Shown here: piece after piece, positions 11,406 to 22,189 of the stretch
Layout: the number at the start of each line of letters is the position of its first letter
Numbering within the stretch: the stretch's first letter is position 1
Source: Brachionus plicatilis
Taxonomy: Eukaryota; Rotifera; Eurotatoria; Ploima; Brachionidae
Direction: 5' to 3'
Assembly: GCA_010279815.1 (NCBI GenBank)
Contig: QEOQ01000256.1
Span: 183,648 to 247,647, forward strand
DNA: 64,000 nt
Notes under the pieces: generated by a model
Database searches by the model: none
What the model was told of the DNA's origin: nothing
What the model saw: only the letters and a program-made list of their open reading frames with translations
Position numbers and translations under genes: made by a program

Positions 11406-13952
11406 TTGAAAATGATTTTTTTGCGAATAATTATTTTGATTATAAATGCTTCTCATTTTGGTCAATGTGAAATATGCAAAAAATTTACTGATTTCGGTGC
11501 CAAATGTTCGTCTTCAGCATTTAGCCAATTTTCTGGAGATATTTCCTACGACTTGTCTTTGAACGGCGTAGAAAACTTGCCCGCCAATGCATTTAAAAAT
11601 ATTGCTTTATCATCCCTCTTCATTAAAGATAGCTCATTAACTTCAGTGTCTGGCGATGCATTTAAAGGCATTAGGCAAATAAATTACTTTGAATTGCACA
11701 ATGTAAACAATATTGAGCTTTTGTTGAGCGGAAACAATTCACATTTTCTATTTGACAATGTTTTGTCACTAACCATCAACAAAAATTCAAATATCAACTC
11801 AACAAATTTTGATTTTTTTCTTAGTTTAATAAATAACTTGAATGTCAAAATATTAACAATGCTTCATTTGAACATTCAAAATTTAACATTGAATTTTTCT
11901 ACTTTTAATTTTGAAGATTTTTATTTGGCTTCAAATAAAATCGGTAGCATAAAAGTTGTTCCAAATGGAAAGATTAAAAGGCTATACCTTGACCGAAATG
12001 ACATTGAGAGAATTACTTTTGATTCGAACAGATCAAAGCTGCTCTATCTCAATCTAAATAACAATGAAATCGAACATTTTAAATGTCCAAATTTGTCAAC
12101 ACTTAGCGATTTGATCCTAAGTACAAATAAGCTAAGTGTCATAACCAATGAGACATTTTATAAATTGATAAATGTGGAAAATATTTATCTAAGACAAAAC
12201 AGAATAAATTACATCGAGGGAAATTCGTTCAAAAAATTACATAAACTCAAAGAGCTTTATTTAAATTTAAATTTTATTTCTGAAGCCAATCCCCAGCTTG
12301 TATTCAAATCAGTTTATTTCATTGATATCAGTCAAAATCATTTTAATTCATTTGATTTCGAACAATTTTTCTCATTTCGAAACACAAGTCTTAAACGCTT
12401 GGTCTTGTCTGGAAACTTTATTAGAAATATTTTTGTCAATTTAACAGAAATAGATTATTTGGACTTGTCTGGCAATCCTTTAGTCAAAGTAGATGACATC
12501 TATGCAAAAAAAATCAACAATTTGTACCTGAATAAAAATTTATTCGAAAATCTAAATTCAATTCAATTAAAGAATGTGGCATTAATTTCTAATTTGAAAT
12601 TGATTTCGAACAAATTGGAAAACTTGCCTGTGTCAGAGTTGGAAAATTTACAAAATTTGGTTTCTCTAGATCTGGAACAAAATAAAATAGAAAAAATCGA
12701 ATTTCCAACTTTGGCTCTTCTAAAAGAATTGCGACTAAACCACAACAAAATCAGAAAAATATCTCAAATTTCATTCAATAAACTCGCAAATTTACAAGTC
12801 CTTATTTTGTCTTTTAATAAAATAGATTTTATTGAAGAAAAAAGCTTTTCAAATTTGAAAAATCTCCAAGTCCTCAACCTGAACCACAACTATCTTGTTC
12901 AATTGCCCGATTTTTCTTATTTCATTTCCATTCAAGAAGCTACATTTAACTTTCAGAACGGTCAACTCAAAACTCTAAATTCCTTTAATTTCCCAAATTT
13001 GGTCTATGAAAAAAACATCAAATTAGAATTTTACAGCAATCAGCTAGCTTCTGTGTCGCCTCATCTTTTTTGTTCAAAAAATGTCGAAATTCTGAAAAAT
13101 GGCCAAATTTACATGGAAGACGTGAACGTTTTTGACAAATGTCTGCTTACCCAAATTAAAGGCTTAAATTTGACCATCAAAAGCCGAAAAAAATCCAAGT
13201 GTGAACTAAAAAAATTTGCCAAATTAAACAACATAACCATAGATGACGACCAAGACCTTAATTGTGCAAACTTCACTCAAAAAAGGCACTGTTCGAACTA
13301 TTTTGATTTAAAATATGATTGTAGCTATGACGTCAAAAACATGAACTGGTCTACTATTTGGATGATTGACTTTTATTTTAGATCCTTTAAATGCAATTCT
13401 ATTAACACCTATTCTTTGACATCTAACTTTTCTGCTTGTCTGAGAAATAAATATTTTCAAGTGTCCTGTTTTGCTAACCAAAATAAGCAATCGATTGTAT
13501 TTGATCCTGCTGATTTTGAAGATTTTAACAAAAATTATAAAATATTTAGTCTAGGTGAAAAGGCAACTGGAATATTTCACATTTTGACTCGAACTTTGAT
13601 AGCTCTGATCGATAATGAAGACACCACTGATCTAGTTGTGTCTGCAAGTGATTTTTTTCTGAGCGAAAATACTGGCATTCTGATTGATAATTGTCCAAAT
13701 GACAACATTAATTTCAGCAGTTCAGCAATTTTAAATCAAAATAATTCGACTAAAGCCGTAATGGATTTTTTAGACGAATTTCAAAATTTGATTAACTTGA
13801 AAAATTTTAGCCTGGCTATGCTTTCTAGATTTACCGACTCGGTAAATCTAATTGTGATACCTAATAAAAAAAATAGCTCGAACAAAGCTCATCTCAAATT
13901 TGAGTCTAAGTTTGCATATTTTGCTTGTTTTTTGCTGTTTACTTATTTGTAG
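11406..13952 (+). CDS. Intronless leucine-rich-repeat cell-surface protein, probably GPI-anchored (848 aa)
   Basis: A hydrophobic signal peptide (residues 1-20) is followed by a short Cys-containing cap and about 15-20 LRRs (roughly residues 50-520, e.g. NLVSLDLEQNKIEKIEFPTL). A Cys-rich non-LRR domain follows (about 545-760, with LFCS, KCEL, NCAN, KRHCS, YDCS). The last ~15 residues are hydrophobic (FAYFACFLLFTYL) with nothing after them, which is the pattern for a GPI signal and not for a receptor with a cytoplasmic tail. There are many N-glycosylation sequons. It is a clear paralogue of 29068-31503 in length, layout and the LFCS/Cys domain. The single long exon is unusual beside the intron-containing neighbours. 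Role inferred: extracellular recognition or adhesion; no ligand can be named. Confidence 0.85.
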   Translation: MKMIFLRIIILIINASHFGQCEICKKFTDFGAKCSSSAFSQFSGDISYDLSLNGVENLPANAFKNIALSSLFIKDSSLTSVSGDAFKGIRQINYFELHNVNNIELLLSGNNSHFLFDNVLSLTINKNSNINSTNFDFFLSLINNLNVKILTMLHLNIQNLTLNFSTFNFEDFYLASNKIGSIKVVPNGKIKRLYLDRNDIERITFDSNRSKLLYLNLNNNEIEHFKCPNLSTLSDLILSTNKLSVITNETFYKLINVENIYLRQNRINYIEGNSFKKLHKLKELYLNLNFISEANPQLVFKSVYFIDISQNHFNSFDFEQFFSFRNTSLKRLVLSGNFIRNIFVNLTEIDYLDLSGNPLVKVDDIYAKKINNLYLNKNLFENLNSIQLKNVALISNLKLISNKLENLPVSELENLQNLVSLDLEQNKIEKIEFPTLALLKELRLNHNKIRKISQISFNKLANLQVLILSFNKIDFIEEKSFSNLKNLQVLNLNHNYLVQLPDFSYFISIQEATFNFQNGQLKTLNSFNFPNLVYEKNIKLEFYSNQLASVSPHLFCSKNVEILKNGQIYMEDVNVFDKCLLTQIKGLNLTIKSRKKSKCELKKFAKLNNITIDDDQDLNCANFTQKRHCSNYFDLKYDCSYDVKNMNWSTIWMIDFYFRSFKCNSINTYSLTSNFSACLRNKYFQVSCFANQNKQSIVFDPADFEDFNKNYKIFSLGEKATGIFHILTRTLIALIDNEDTTDLVVSASDFFLSENTGILIDNCPNDNINFSSSAILNQNNSTKAVMDFLDEFQNLINLKNFSLAMLSRFTDSVNLIVIPNKKNSSNKAHLKFESKFAYFACFLLFTYL

Positions 13953-14020
13953 CAGTGGAGATAGATATTAGAATTTTTTGCTTTAATTTAGTAATAATTA
14001 ATTTGTATCTAGTTATTAAA

Positions 14021-14551
14021 GGCATCATGAAGTTGATGATCAATTCAAAATATCATTTCAATTCAAAAAGTTTGTCTTTAAATATTAAACTAAATCTTTG
14101 ATTTAATTTAAATAATTTTAATGTAACATGATTTACTTGCAATGTAGATTTAGATAATAAGAAAAAATTGAAAAAACATTTTTTCAATCTATTAATAAAA
14201 TCGATTTTCAATTTAGTTAACTGATTTTTTGTAAAGTTTTATTTTCATTTTATTACTAATTTTGAATTTTTTTTAAAATTTAATTGTGAATGCTAGCACA
14301 AATATTTTTGAAATAAAAAATCTCAAATAAACTCTACAAAAAATCAGTTAATACATTTAAATATTAAAATCGATTATCAATGGACTGAAAAAATGTTTTT
14401 TCAATTTTTTTTTATTTTCTAAATCTACATTGCATGTAAAGCATAATACATTACAATTATTTAAATTAAATCAAAGATAAGTTTTAATATCTAAGGATAA
14501 ACTTTTTGATTTGAAATGATATTTTGAATTGATCATCAACTTCAAGATGCC
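14021..14551. mobile_element. hAT-like MITE, GGCATC ends, 8-bp duplication TTATTAAA
   Basis: The ends GGCATCATGAAGTTGATGATCA and its inverted match open ~220-bp arms (14021-14240, 14330-14551). Perfect 8-bp duplications TTATTAAA lie at 14013-14020 and 14552-14559. There is no ORF. It lies just 3' of the LRR gene. The end sequence is closely related to the smaller MITE at 51549-51787. Confidence 0.88.
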
Positions 14552-14559
14552 TTATTAAA

Positions 14560-15481
14560 ATATTAAATGTAGTAATTTAAAGTCAAGCAAATTTTTGATG
14601 TCGTTAGTTGAAAAAATAAAAAAAATTTCCTCATTGCTGATTATCTCATAAAGGTCAACTTGAAAAAAAATTTTTAATCAATTTTTAAAAATTTATTTAT
14701 TTCTTTTGAATAAATTTTTTTTAATTCAATTTAATTTTTTTAATCTTTTTAGCATATAATTTTTAAATCAAAAAATACCAGCATATCAAACTTGCATAAA
14801 AACTTCAAAAAATAAACTCTGGTGTTGTGACACAATTTTACATGAATTAACGTTAAGATGCGTTAATACTATAAATTACACATAATAAAATAGTAAAATT
14901 TCTTGAATTTACCTGAGACTAAAAAAGGTCAAAATACAAATATCTTAATTTATCTAAATGTTTTTTCTTTAATTTTGAAAATGATACTAAGTTTTTAAAT
15001 AGTATTGTGGATCGAAGAATGATTGGCGTTCATGATCTTTTCTTTTCCGATCGCGAGCCAAAATCCTATTTATTTAATTTTCGCAATTTTTGTAAAATCG
15101 GATCGGAAGAGAAACGATCGAACAACCACAATCGATTCGCTCGGGCGTTTAAAAAAATAAATCTGATTGAATTTAATAAGAAAATAATTTTAGAAAATAA
15201 TCAATCTATATGAAGCGTATCCTCAAACAAAGAAGGGGTTAATTTTCTTTAAGGAAAGTTTTTTAATCAAAGTCTTACCAGAGAATGATTTGAATCCTAA
15301 TCATTTATGTTGTTTAAAGGTTTTAGAGTAAAATGATGTTTCAATTATTAGAGTAATTTAAAATTTGTTTTTTTCAATTTGAATACTTTTGAAATTTATA
15401 AATTAGTAAGCCTTTGAATTTTGATACAAAACTATTAGATTAATTATGAGCAAAAATTAGTTTTTTTAATTTTTTTACAGA
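14560..15481. other. Gene-free interval
   Basis: Only a 68-codon frame at 15007-15213 is present. It is somewhat GC-richer (it contains GATCGCGAGCC and GATCGGAAGAG) but starts from TTG and has no recognisable domain, so I leave it unannotated. It may be a decayed exon or repeat. Confidence 0.35.
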
Positions 15482-15720
15482 ACTGCTACGGTAAACTGTT
15501 TTTACGCAATTTCACGTGAAATTACCGGAAATTACGTAAATTTTTGTAAAAAGTAAAAATTCCAAAAAATAATATTTTTTTGAGAATTTTGACATATTTT
15601 GACTTAATTAAAATTTTTTAGGCCTGAATTCGAAAAAAAAAATTACTTTTTTTTCACGTAATTTTTCGTGAAATTTTATTTATTAGTGGTAATTTTTAGT
15701 AAAAAAAAGTAAATTTTGTA
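15482..15720. mobile_element. Truncated Tc1-like fold-back end
   Basis: ACTGCTACGGTAAACTG followed by TTTTACGCAATTTCACG and further TTACGTAAA words matches the left end of 42221-43458 (ACTGCTACGATACAGTG...). The partner arm is weak, and the element seems cut by the LTR retrotransposon region that follows. Confidence 0.5.
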
Positions 15721-15863
15721 CATATTTCAAAAAAGTTTATTATAAACAATAAACAAAGTCAAAAAAAAAAATTTTCAATTATACACATCCCAATATAATT
15801 CAAAGATTCGACCAATCTCCATATCTTTCTATGTCACTTTTATTACATTAATTTTTATTAAAA

Positions 15864-16006
15864 TGTAGTATGGTGACGTGATCAGACTATAAATATTACT
15901 TTTTATTTCAAAAGAGATGAAGTAGTTGTTATTTTCTAAACATATTTTAAATAAAGTGTTTAACTAAATACTAAACTTTTTATTCACACACTCGGCCTGT
16001 ACTACA
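15864..16006 (+). repeat. 5' LTR
   Basis: 143 bp, TG...CA. It contains ACTATAAATATT, a likely TATA box, and AATAAA near its 3' half, which may serve as polyadenylation signal. Confidence 0.9.
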
Positions 16007-16007
16007 T

Positions 16008-16019
16008 TGGTGGCAGCGG
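16008..16019 (+). other. Primer-binding site
   Basis: TGGTGGCAGCGG lies one base after the LTR. It begins with TGG, the complement of a tRNA 3' CCA end. Which tRNA cannot be told from here. Confidence 0.75.
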
Positions 16020-16117
16020 TTGAGCTATTAGATTGATTTCTAAAATAAAAAAAAAACGTGGTATCAAGTGTGTTGAATAATCGTTTTTAGTGGTAAGCCA
16101 AAAGTTTAGTGTTTGAG

Positions 16118-17738
16118 ATGGTTGGAAAAGCTAAATTGTTTACTGTAAGAAAGAAAAAGCTTCTAGTTATTCATTGTTTCAGTCGATTTTGAACAATAAC
16201 GAGGAGAATAGTATAGCACGAGATGTTTCAGTGAAGTCACTGAATAATTCATTGTTTCAATCTGGCTTATTAAGCAGTGAAAAGATAGACGAGACACGCG
16301 ATTTTTTGGAAAGATCGTGGAGTGATGTTTGAACGCGTGATTTTTTAAAATATAAAGCCATAAGTTTGATTATAAATATGAGCGAAAAAATCGGAAAATG
16401 GAAGAATACAATTTCATTCAACAATAGTAAAAATATTTCATTTAGCATATTTGGAACCATCAAATTTTCCAGTTTGAGAATAATGAAGCTGAAACAACAA
16501 AGTGTTTGAAAGGAAAAAGCATAACCCAAAAGAGATTTAAAATTGCAAACCATAGCTTAAGAGCCCCATCAGTTTTTACTTTGGATACAAATGTGGATAT
16601 ATGGCTAGCAAGATTTGATAATTATCTAGAATTAAACAGAATTTTTGGAGATAGAGATAAGATAAATGTGTTAGGATCTTTTTTGGATGATACAACGTTT
16701 AAATTGGTCGATAGTTTGATAAACGAACGGTCATATGATGAAGTAAAGACTAAATTTAGAGCTCTTTTTAGGAGACCAGAATCTTCTGCACATGTTTACC
16801 TTCATACCTTTGTTGGAAGAGGCCAAGAGCTAAATGAAAGCCTAGTTCAGTATGCGGTGGTACTACAGGAATTAGGACGAAAAGCTTTTCCAGATTCAAA
16901 TCTTAGGGAACTAGATATTTATCTTCGAGGTCAATTTCTAGCAGGAGTCCGTGACAGAGAAATGGCTGAAAAATTAGCTGTATTGGATCACGACAACTTA
17001 GAGATGTTGGTACTCAGAGCAAGAGAACACGAAGGTTTACCTTTTGGATTTAGTGGGATTAGAGAGCGAAGCAGAAATATGTTTAATCAAGGAACAGGAA
17101 GACATATAACAGAAGGAGAAATAAGAAACTTAATTACACCAAAGTTAGAATCGAATATAATGTTTCAAAATCAGAAAAAACATTATGAAAATTCACAAAA
17201 CAACGTTGTGACAATAAGGAATAGCTATGATAATAGTTTTGTAAATGCTAACTTGTCAAATATGTCCAATTATTCAAAATTGCTAAGTAATTTAAACGAT
17301 GAATCGTATCTTAATTCAACAATTAGGAATTATGTGCCAAATTATCCAGTTCAAAAACCAGCAATGAGATGCTTTTTGTGTAATCAGGAAGGACATATTA
17401 AGAGGAATTGTCCTAATGGGATTAGAAATATGAATAATCAATATTATCGATTGGGTTATGATAGTCAATATAGTTCATTGAATAGATCGACACTAATGGC
17501 AACAATCAGAAATGATCAAAGAATCCAATTCTCTGCAAATACAAATAACATCAATGAAGAGTCAGATAATTACTACTTGAAATATGTTTTCGGGTACTTA
17601 AATAGAGAAAAGATAGAATTTTTATTAGACACAGGAAGTGTGAAGACTTTAATTAGTCAAAAAATCTTGAGAAAACTAGGATGTAAAGAATTACAAAAAA
17701 CAAAAGGTTTCTTTACGACTGCAAATGGTCAACCGTAA
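16118..17738 (+). pseudogene. Retrotransposon gag-protease (frameshifted)
   Basis: The likely start is ATG 16118. The N-terminal third is broken by two frameshifts and a TGA (near 16332), and the frame is then open to TAA 17736-17738. The open part has a Gag capsid-like block (around DIWLARFDNYLELN and FRRPESSAHVYLHTF), a CCHC zinc knuckle (CFLCNQEGHIKRNC), and a retropepsin active site DTGS at about codon 378 of the open part. Stop TAA cuts the protease. Product inferred: capsid and aspartic protease of a Mag/Gypsy-like element. Confidence 0.8.
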
Positions 17739-18765
17739 AATGTTATTGGATCCTACACGGCTTCTCTAATAATTGGTACTAATGAAGTGAAACTTATTGT
17801 TTTTGTGGCAGTGGACTTACAACATGATTGCTTAATTGGTCTCGACTATATGGGAAAAGTACAAGGAACTAGGGATAAACTTAAAGAAATTTATAGTTCT
17901 CTAGGTGGAGAAGACGTTGTAAAAGACAGAAAAAATAAAGCAGCAAATCGAGTTGAATTTTCTAAAGAAGAACAAAAGAGAATAGATTCATTTTTATATG
18001 AAAACGAGGATAAATTTGCTAAATCAATGAAAGAACTTGGCTGTGAACCGATACGAGAGTCGGCCAGGAGAATTCCGCACCACTAAAAAATGGAAATTAA
18101 AAAACAATTAGAAGAAATTGTGGAAACTAACATAATAGAACCAAGCAATTCAGATTGGGCTGCACCCCTTATTCCTGTAAAAAAGAAAAACGCCAAGATA
18201 AGATTATGTATTGATTACAGGCAACTTAATAAAGTAACAAAGAAAGACAGCTATCCAATACCAAGGTTGGATGAAACAACAGACAAATTTTTTGGAATCA
18301 GATGCTTCAGTACCCTGGATATGGCAAGTGGATACTATCAGATAAAATTGGACCCAAAAGATAAAGAAAAAACAGCTATTACGACACCTTTTGGACTTAA
18401 CCATTTTACAAGGTTGGCATTTTGATTGACAAACGCACCAGCAACTTTTCAGAGAATGATTGATAAAGTTCTAAAGGATATTATTGGAAAATTTTGTTAA
18501 GTATACCTATATGACATAATTGTTTTTTCTAAAACCGTGGACGATCATATCATTCACCTTAAAATAATTTTTGGGAAATTGAAATCTGCAACGTTAAAAT
18601 TAAACAAAGAGAAATGCTTCTTTATGAAAGATGAAGTAATATAATTGGGACATATTATAAATCGAAATGGACTTTTGCCATGTGAAGACAAGGTTAAAGC
18701 AATTAAAAACTTTAAAAAACCTAAATCGGTCAAACAACCTCAGAGTTTTCGTTAACCTTTTAAGA
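17739..18765 (+). pseudogene. Retrotransposon protease end and reverse transcriptase, multiple stops
   Basis: Reading on from the protease, the same frame carries VDLQHDCLIGLDYMGK and then RT blocks: SDWAAPLIPVKKKN, RLCIDYRQLN, STLDMASGYYQIKL, TPFGL and LTNAPATFQRM. In-frame stops occur at 18084-18086 (TAA), 18423-18425 (TGA), near 18498 (TAA) and near 18642 (TAA). The catalytic YxDD box reads YLYD, so the first Asp is lost as well. RT was clearly inactive before or after the stops arose. Confidence 0.82.
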
Positions 18766-19000
18766 TAAGTTTTAGAATTACTTGACGGTCATATATTTAG
18801 AACTCCTCCTTACCATCCACAATGTGAGGAACAGACAGAAAGATCTAATAGAACGTTGATTTCAATGATGAAAGTTTTATAAATGAAAATCAGGATAACT
18901 GGGATATCCTGTTGAACAAAATGGCTTTCGCTTACAGAACTGCTGTACACAGGACAACTGGACAAACCCGATTTGAATTAGTTATTAGAATAATGTGATG
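18766..19000 (+). pseudogene. Integrase C-terminal fragment after an internal deletion
   Basis: GHIFRTPPYHPQCEEQTERS matches the region of Gypsy integrase holding the third catalytic acid, followed by RTLISMMK and then, after stops and shifts, words like AYRTAVHRTTGQT. It joins directly to the end of RT. RNase H, the zinc finger and the first two catalytic Asp of integrase are missing. Confidence 0.75.
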
Positions 19001-19313
19001 CAGAAAATTATCATCATATTCTAGAAGACCTTTCGCCGCTGTCTCAAGTCATGCCGGTTCGATCAGATTCTGAAGACCTAAGTCCATCAGAAATGTAATC
19101 AGTTTGCAGAGTCTGAGAACAGGGCAGTGATTCTTCCGGACCTTAACAATAAAAATCTGCCTACACAAAAAAAGAAACGGGAAAAACCTAGGAAGATCTG
19201 TAGCACCACTAAGTCTCCAAGTAGAATACAGCCATTAAGAAAACTTAATATGAAATTTTTCAGGCTTAGTAAGCAAGTTGAAAATAATGAAAATGATATG
19301 AAAATATAAGAAT

Positions 19314-19378
19314 NNNNNNNNNNNNNNNNNNNNNNNNNNNNNNNNNNNNNNNNNNNNNNNNNNNNNNNNNNNNNNNNN
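19314..19378. other. Assembly gap (65 N)
   Basis: Run of N inside the LTR element. Confidence 0.99.
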
Positions 19379-19505
19379 AAAAAAATAAAAAAAAAATTTA
19401 TCTAAAAAAAAAACAAAAACAAATAAAAATTATATAATATTGAAAATAAAACATTACAATAAATGAAGATGGTAGTGAAAACAACTTGCACCTGTTTTTT
19501 AATGC

Positions 19506-19664
19506 ATGTTCCCCCGTGAAAATTGCAGACTGTGCATAGGAGTAATTGGTCATAAACTTGAATGTATGGCATGTCCGGTCCGTACAACCATCTCAAATGC
19601 GGAGGATCGTTTAATTTTTTCTAATTATGGTCATATGTCGAGAAGATACATGTTCCAGAAATAA
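19506..19664 (+). CDS. Small Cys-rich ORF in the 3' part of the LTR element (52 aa)
   Basis: ATG to TAA. It contains CRLC and CMAC pairs separated by 11 residues, as in a small zinc-binding fold, and then a polar stretch ending RRYMFQK. The frame stays open for about 30 codons after the stop, so it may be the start of a longer dead ORF. Function not recognised; it lies between the gap and the purine tract, so it probably belongs to the element. Confidence 0.35.
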   Translation: MFPRENCRLCIGVIGHKLECMACPVRTTISNAEDRLIFSNYGHMSRRYMFQK

Positions 19665-20023
19665 CATAGCAAATTTTTCGACGAGAGAAAGAAGATTGGT
19701 ATGCCACACCTGCAGGATGGAGAACAGGACATTGGTGAAAATTAGGATGCCCTAAGAAAAAGCTTGATGGAAATGAAGAAGTGAGAAACAGAGTTGAAAT
19801 GGAAAGAAGAAAAAAAAAATAAAACAAAATTATTTTTGAAAAAAATGAAAATTGAAATTTTAAAACGTTTTTGAAAATTTTGAAACTTATTTTAATTTTA
19901 TTTTTTTTATTTTTTTAGTTGTTTTTGAAAAATTATGAGCAAAATTAAATTAACTTTTTGTATTGTTTTGAAAATTGTCTTTTTTTTTTTAAATATTTGA
20001 GGAAATTGAGGACAATTTCCAAT

Positions 20024-20038
20024 CTAAGGAGGGAGGAA
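20024..20038 (+). other. Polypurine tract
   Basis: AAGGAGGGAGGAA directly before the TG of the 3' LTR; the expected start site for plus-strand DNA synthesis. Confidence 0.8.
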
Positions 20039-20177
20039 TGTAGTATGATGACGTGATCAGACTATAAATATCACTTGTTATTTCAAAAGAGATGTAGTTG
20101 TTATTTTCTAAACATATTTTAAATAAATGTTTAACTAAATACTAAGCTTATTATTCACACACTCGGCCTGTACTACA
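20039..20177 (+). repeat. 3' LTR
   Basis: 139 bp copy of the 5' LTR, differing by a 3-bp and a 1-bp deletion and about five substitutions. Confidence 0.9.
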
Positions 20178-20224
20178 AAAATTTTTTTTAAAGATTAAAT
20201 TGAAAATAAAAACTAATAAAAACC

Positions 20225-20602
20225 TTTTTATTTTTTTATTGTGCATAACTCTGCAATAAATCTGCAAAACTCGTAAAATTTTAAATTTGGGATATCATTT
20301 TACATTTAAAATCCAATTCAACTTTTAGTGGTGATAAAAAGGAAGCATCAGTTGCTAAAATTTACAGAACATGTTTTGGTCTATCCAGATTTAAGTTCTG
20401 GAATTTTTTATATTTTGTTATTTTTTTGTACTAAAATTCACTATGTTCTGAATTTTGCAGAGTTATGCAGAATCAGTATTCTGGTGATACAAAGGATGTA
20501 TCAGTTGCTACAATTTACAGAACATATTTTTGTCCATCAGAACTTAAGCTTTGGCACTTTTAATTTTTAGTTTTTGTTTTTGTACCAAAATTCACAATGC
20601 CA
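20225..20602. mobile_element. Decayed GGCATT-end hAT-like MITE with internal direct repeats
   Basis: The right end GTACCAAAATTCACAATGCC (20583-20602) matches the end of the MITE at 24467-24790. Inside, two ~60-bp direct repeats start CAGTTGCTA(A/C)AATTTACAGAACAT (about 20339 and 20502). CTGCAAAA/GCAGAG words are shared with 24467 and 51549. The left terminus was not located. Confidence 0.5.
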
Positions 20603-21088
20603 TAAACGAATTTGAATAAAATTTTTTTAATTCGAATTTTGTTAATTTAGAAATTTTTTCTCATTTTTTCTTATATGTAGAAAAAAAAATTATGCTCAAA
20701 TAACAAAAATTGACTTGGATTTTAGCGGCCAAAAATCGAAAAAGAGTCATATAGACAAAATTTCTCTAGATTTTTCTTGAAATCGAGATTATTTTAAAAT
20801 AAAAATTTTTTCAATGTTTTTATTTAATCAAAAAAATTTAAAAAATTTATGTTCAAGTTATATTACATATATTAAAAAATTGTAAATCCAAAATAAAACA
20901 TGTTTAACAGCGTCACAAGTTCAGTACTAAAAATTTTTGATTAAATCAAAATTAAATTTTATTAATAGACATTCTTGAATTAGCCTTTTGGAATTCAAAA
21001 ATCTACAAATCACTTGAGTTTATGAAAATTTAAATGTTCAAATAGTAATGATATAAATTTTTAAAAAATTTTAAGCATTTTTCAATTT
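20603..21088. other. 3' flank of the GPCR gene
   Basis: AT-rich, no ORF or repeat ends recognised. Confidence 0.4.
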
Positions 21089-22189
21089 TTAATCTTTAAA
21101 TTTTTTGAAAATACCAAAAAAATCCAAAAAGATTTGTTTGAATACTTTTTGAAATCGCTTGTTACTGATGTAATATAAAAAAAAGTTAAGGATATAGCTC
21201 ACAAAAACGCTTAGTACAGCTGCTTTTAATAAGGAATTATTTTCATTTTGAAAATTTTTCAATAGAAAAAATACCATAATTGGAACTCTACCAATTATGC
21301 AATTAATGCATGAAATAACTACAATTACTGAATGCTTATTTTCACATTTATTTATACGAGTTAATGTTTTTGATTTTTTCTTTTTATCATTATCCTTCTT
21401 GCTGTCTTTAAATAAAGAAATTTCCTTATTTACTGATTCATTTTGATTTATGTTTGATTTAATGTTGGAATTGCTTCTCAAGAATAATGTCTTTTTTTTG
21501 GACAAATTTAATTTGATACGGCTTAAAATTTTAACATTTAAAACTAATAAAATGACAAGATTTAGACCATCTCGAAAAATGAAGGCTGCCATCTCCAAAA
21601 CTGTTTTAAAGGGGTTCTTTGAAAAATTGCTGTGCTTAAGCTCAAAAATTTTTTTGGTTCGATTTAACCTTTGGTCAAACAAATCTACTCCGGCTATTTC
21701 ATAAGAAAATAATTGATAAGCAAAAATTAATCCACTCGCAATACAAAACAAAAAATTGATAATTTTGTAATAGCTTAAAACATACGAGACTTTATTTTTT
21801 GATATTTTATTGCGTAGCAAAATATGGCAGCAATAAGTTGACACTATTCTATTCATGATGGCAATAAGTTCCAATACACTGGACATAAATTCTATGAAAA
21901 CTATAAAATATAATTGTGCAAAGTGAGTCTTTGATATTTTGCATTTTCGGCAATGAAGAATTGGTTTGCATGATGCATTTAGAAAACCCAGAAGGAGGCT
22001 GAATGATTCCATTTTGAGATACTGGTAAAGCAACTCTTTAAATCCAGAATTGGAAAAAATAATGAAACTAAAGAGCTGAAATACGAAACCACATATGCCC
22101 ATACTTGGAACAATGTATGTAAATACAATGTCGTTTTTTTCTTCATATACGTCCTCAATTTCTTGATTTTTGAAGGTAAAATTAAGCAT
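21089..22189 (-). CDS. Divergent class A-like G-protein-coupled receptor (366 aa, intronless)
   Basis: Seven hydrophobic segments can be placed: about 24-47, 55-78, 90-113, 136-160, 200-225, 292-315 and 323-345. The end of TM3 reads IMNRIVSTYC, so the DRY box is replaced by NR. TM7 ends LNFFLYYISNKRFQKVFKQ, the form seen in FMRFamide/peptide-type receptors in place of NPxxY. The third loop is long, very basic and Ser/Lys/Asn-rich (about 226-290). One N-terminal sequon (NFT) is present and no signal peptide is needed. Inferred role: neuropeptide receptor in the plasma membrane. The loss of the acidic residue of DRY may change activation; a nematode-type chemoreceptor-like receptor is the alternative. 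Confidence 0.78.
   Translation of the reverse strand: MLNFTFKNQEIEDVYEEKNDIVFTYIVPSMGICGFVFQLFSFIIFSNSGFKELLYQYLKMESFSLLLGFLNASCKPILHCRKCKISKTHFAQLYFIVFIEFMSSVLELIAIMNRIVSTYCCHILLRNKISKNKVSYVLSYYKIINFLFCIASGLIFAYQLFSYEIAGVDLFDQRLNRTKKIFELKHSNFSKNPFKTVLEMAAFIFRDGLNLVILLVLNVKILSRIKLNLSKKKTLFLRSNSNIKSNINQNESVNKEISLFKDSKKDNDKKKKSKTLTRINKCENKHSVIVVISCINCIIGRVPIMVFFLLKNFQNENNSLLKAAVLSVFVSYILNFFLYYISNKRFQKVFKQIFLDFFGIFKKFKD

Larger units (their letters stand above)
15864..20177 (+). mobile_element. Dead Ty3/Gypsy-type LTR retrotransposon with both LTRs
   Basis: Two LTRs (15864-16006 and 20039-20177) start TGTAGTATG and end GTACTACA. They differ by about five substitutions and two small indels. A primer-binding site follows the 5' LTR and a purine tract precedes the 3' LTR. 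An AAAA flank on both sides may be a 4-bp duplication. Internally a gag-protease frame is followed by a reverse transcriptase with stops and then by an integrase C-terminal piece. RNase H and most of integrase are deleted near 18760. The 65-N gap lies near the 3' part. All this makes the copy non-functional and non-autonomous. Confidence 0.9.
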
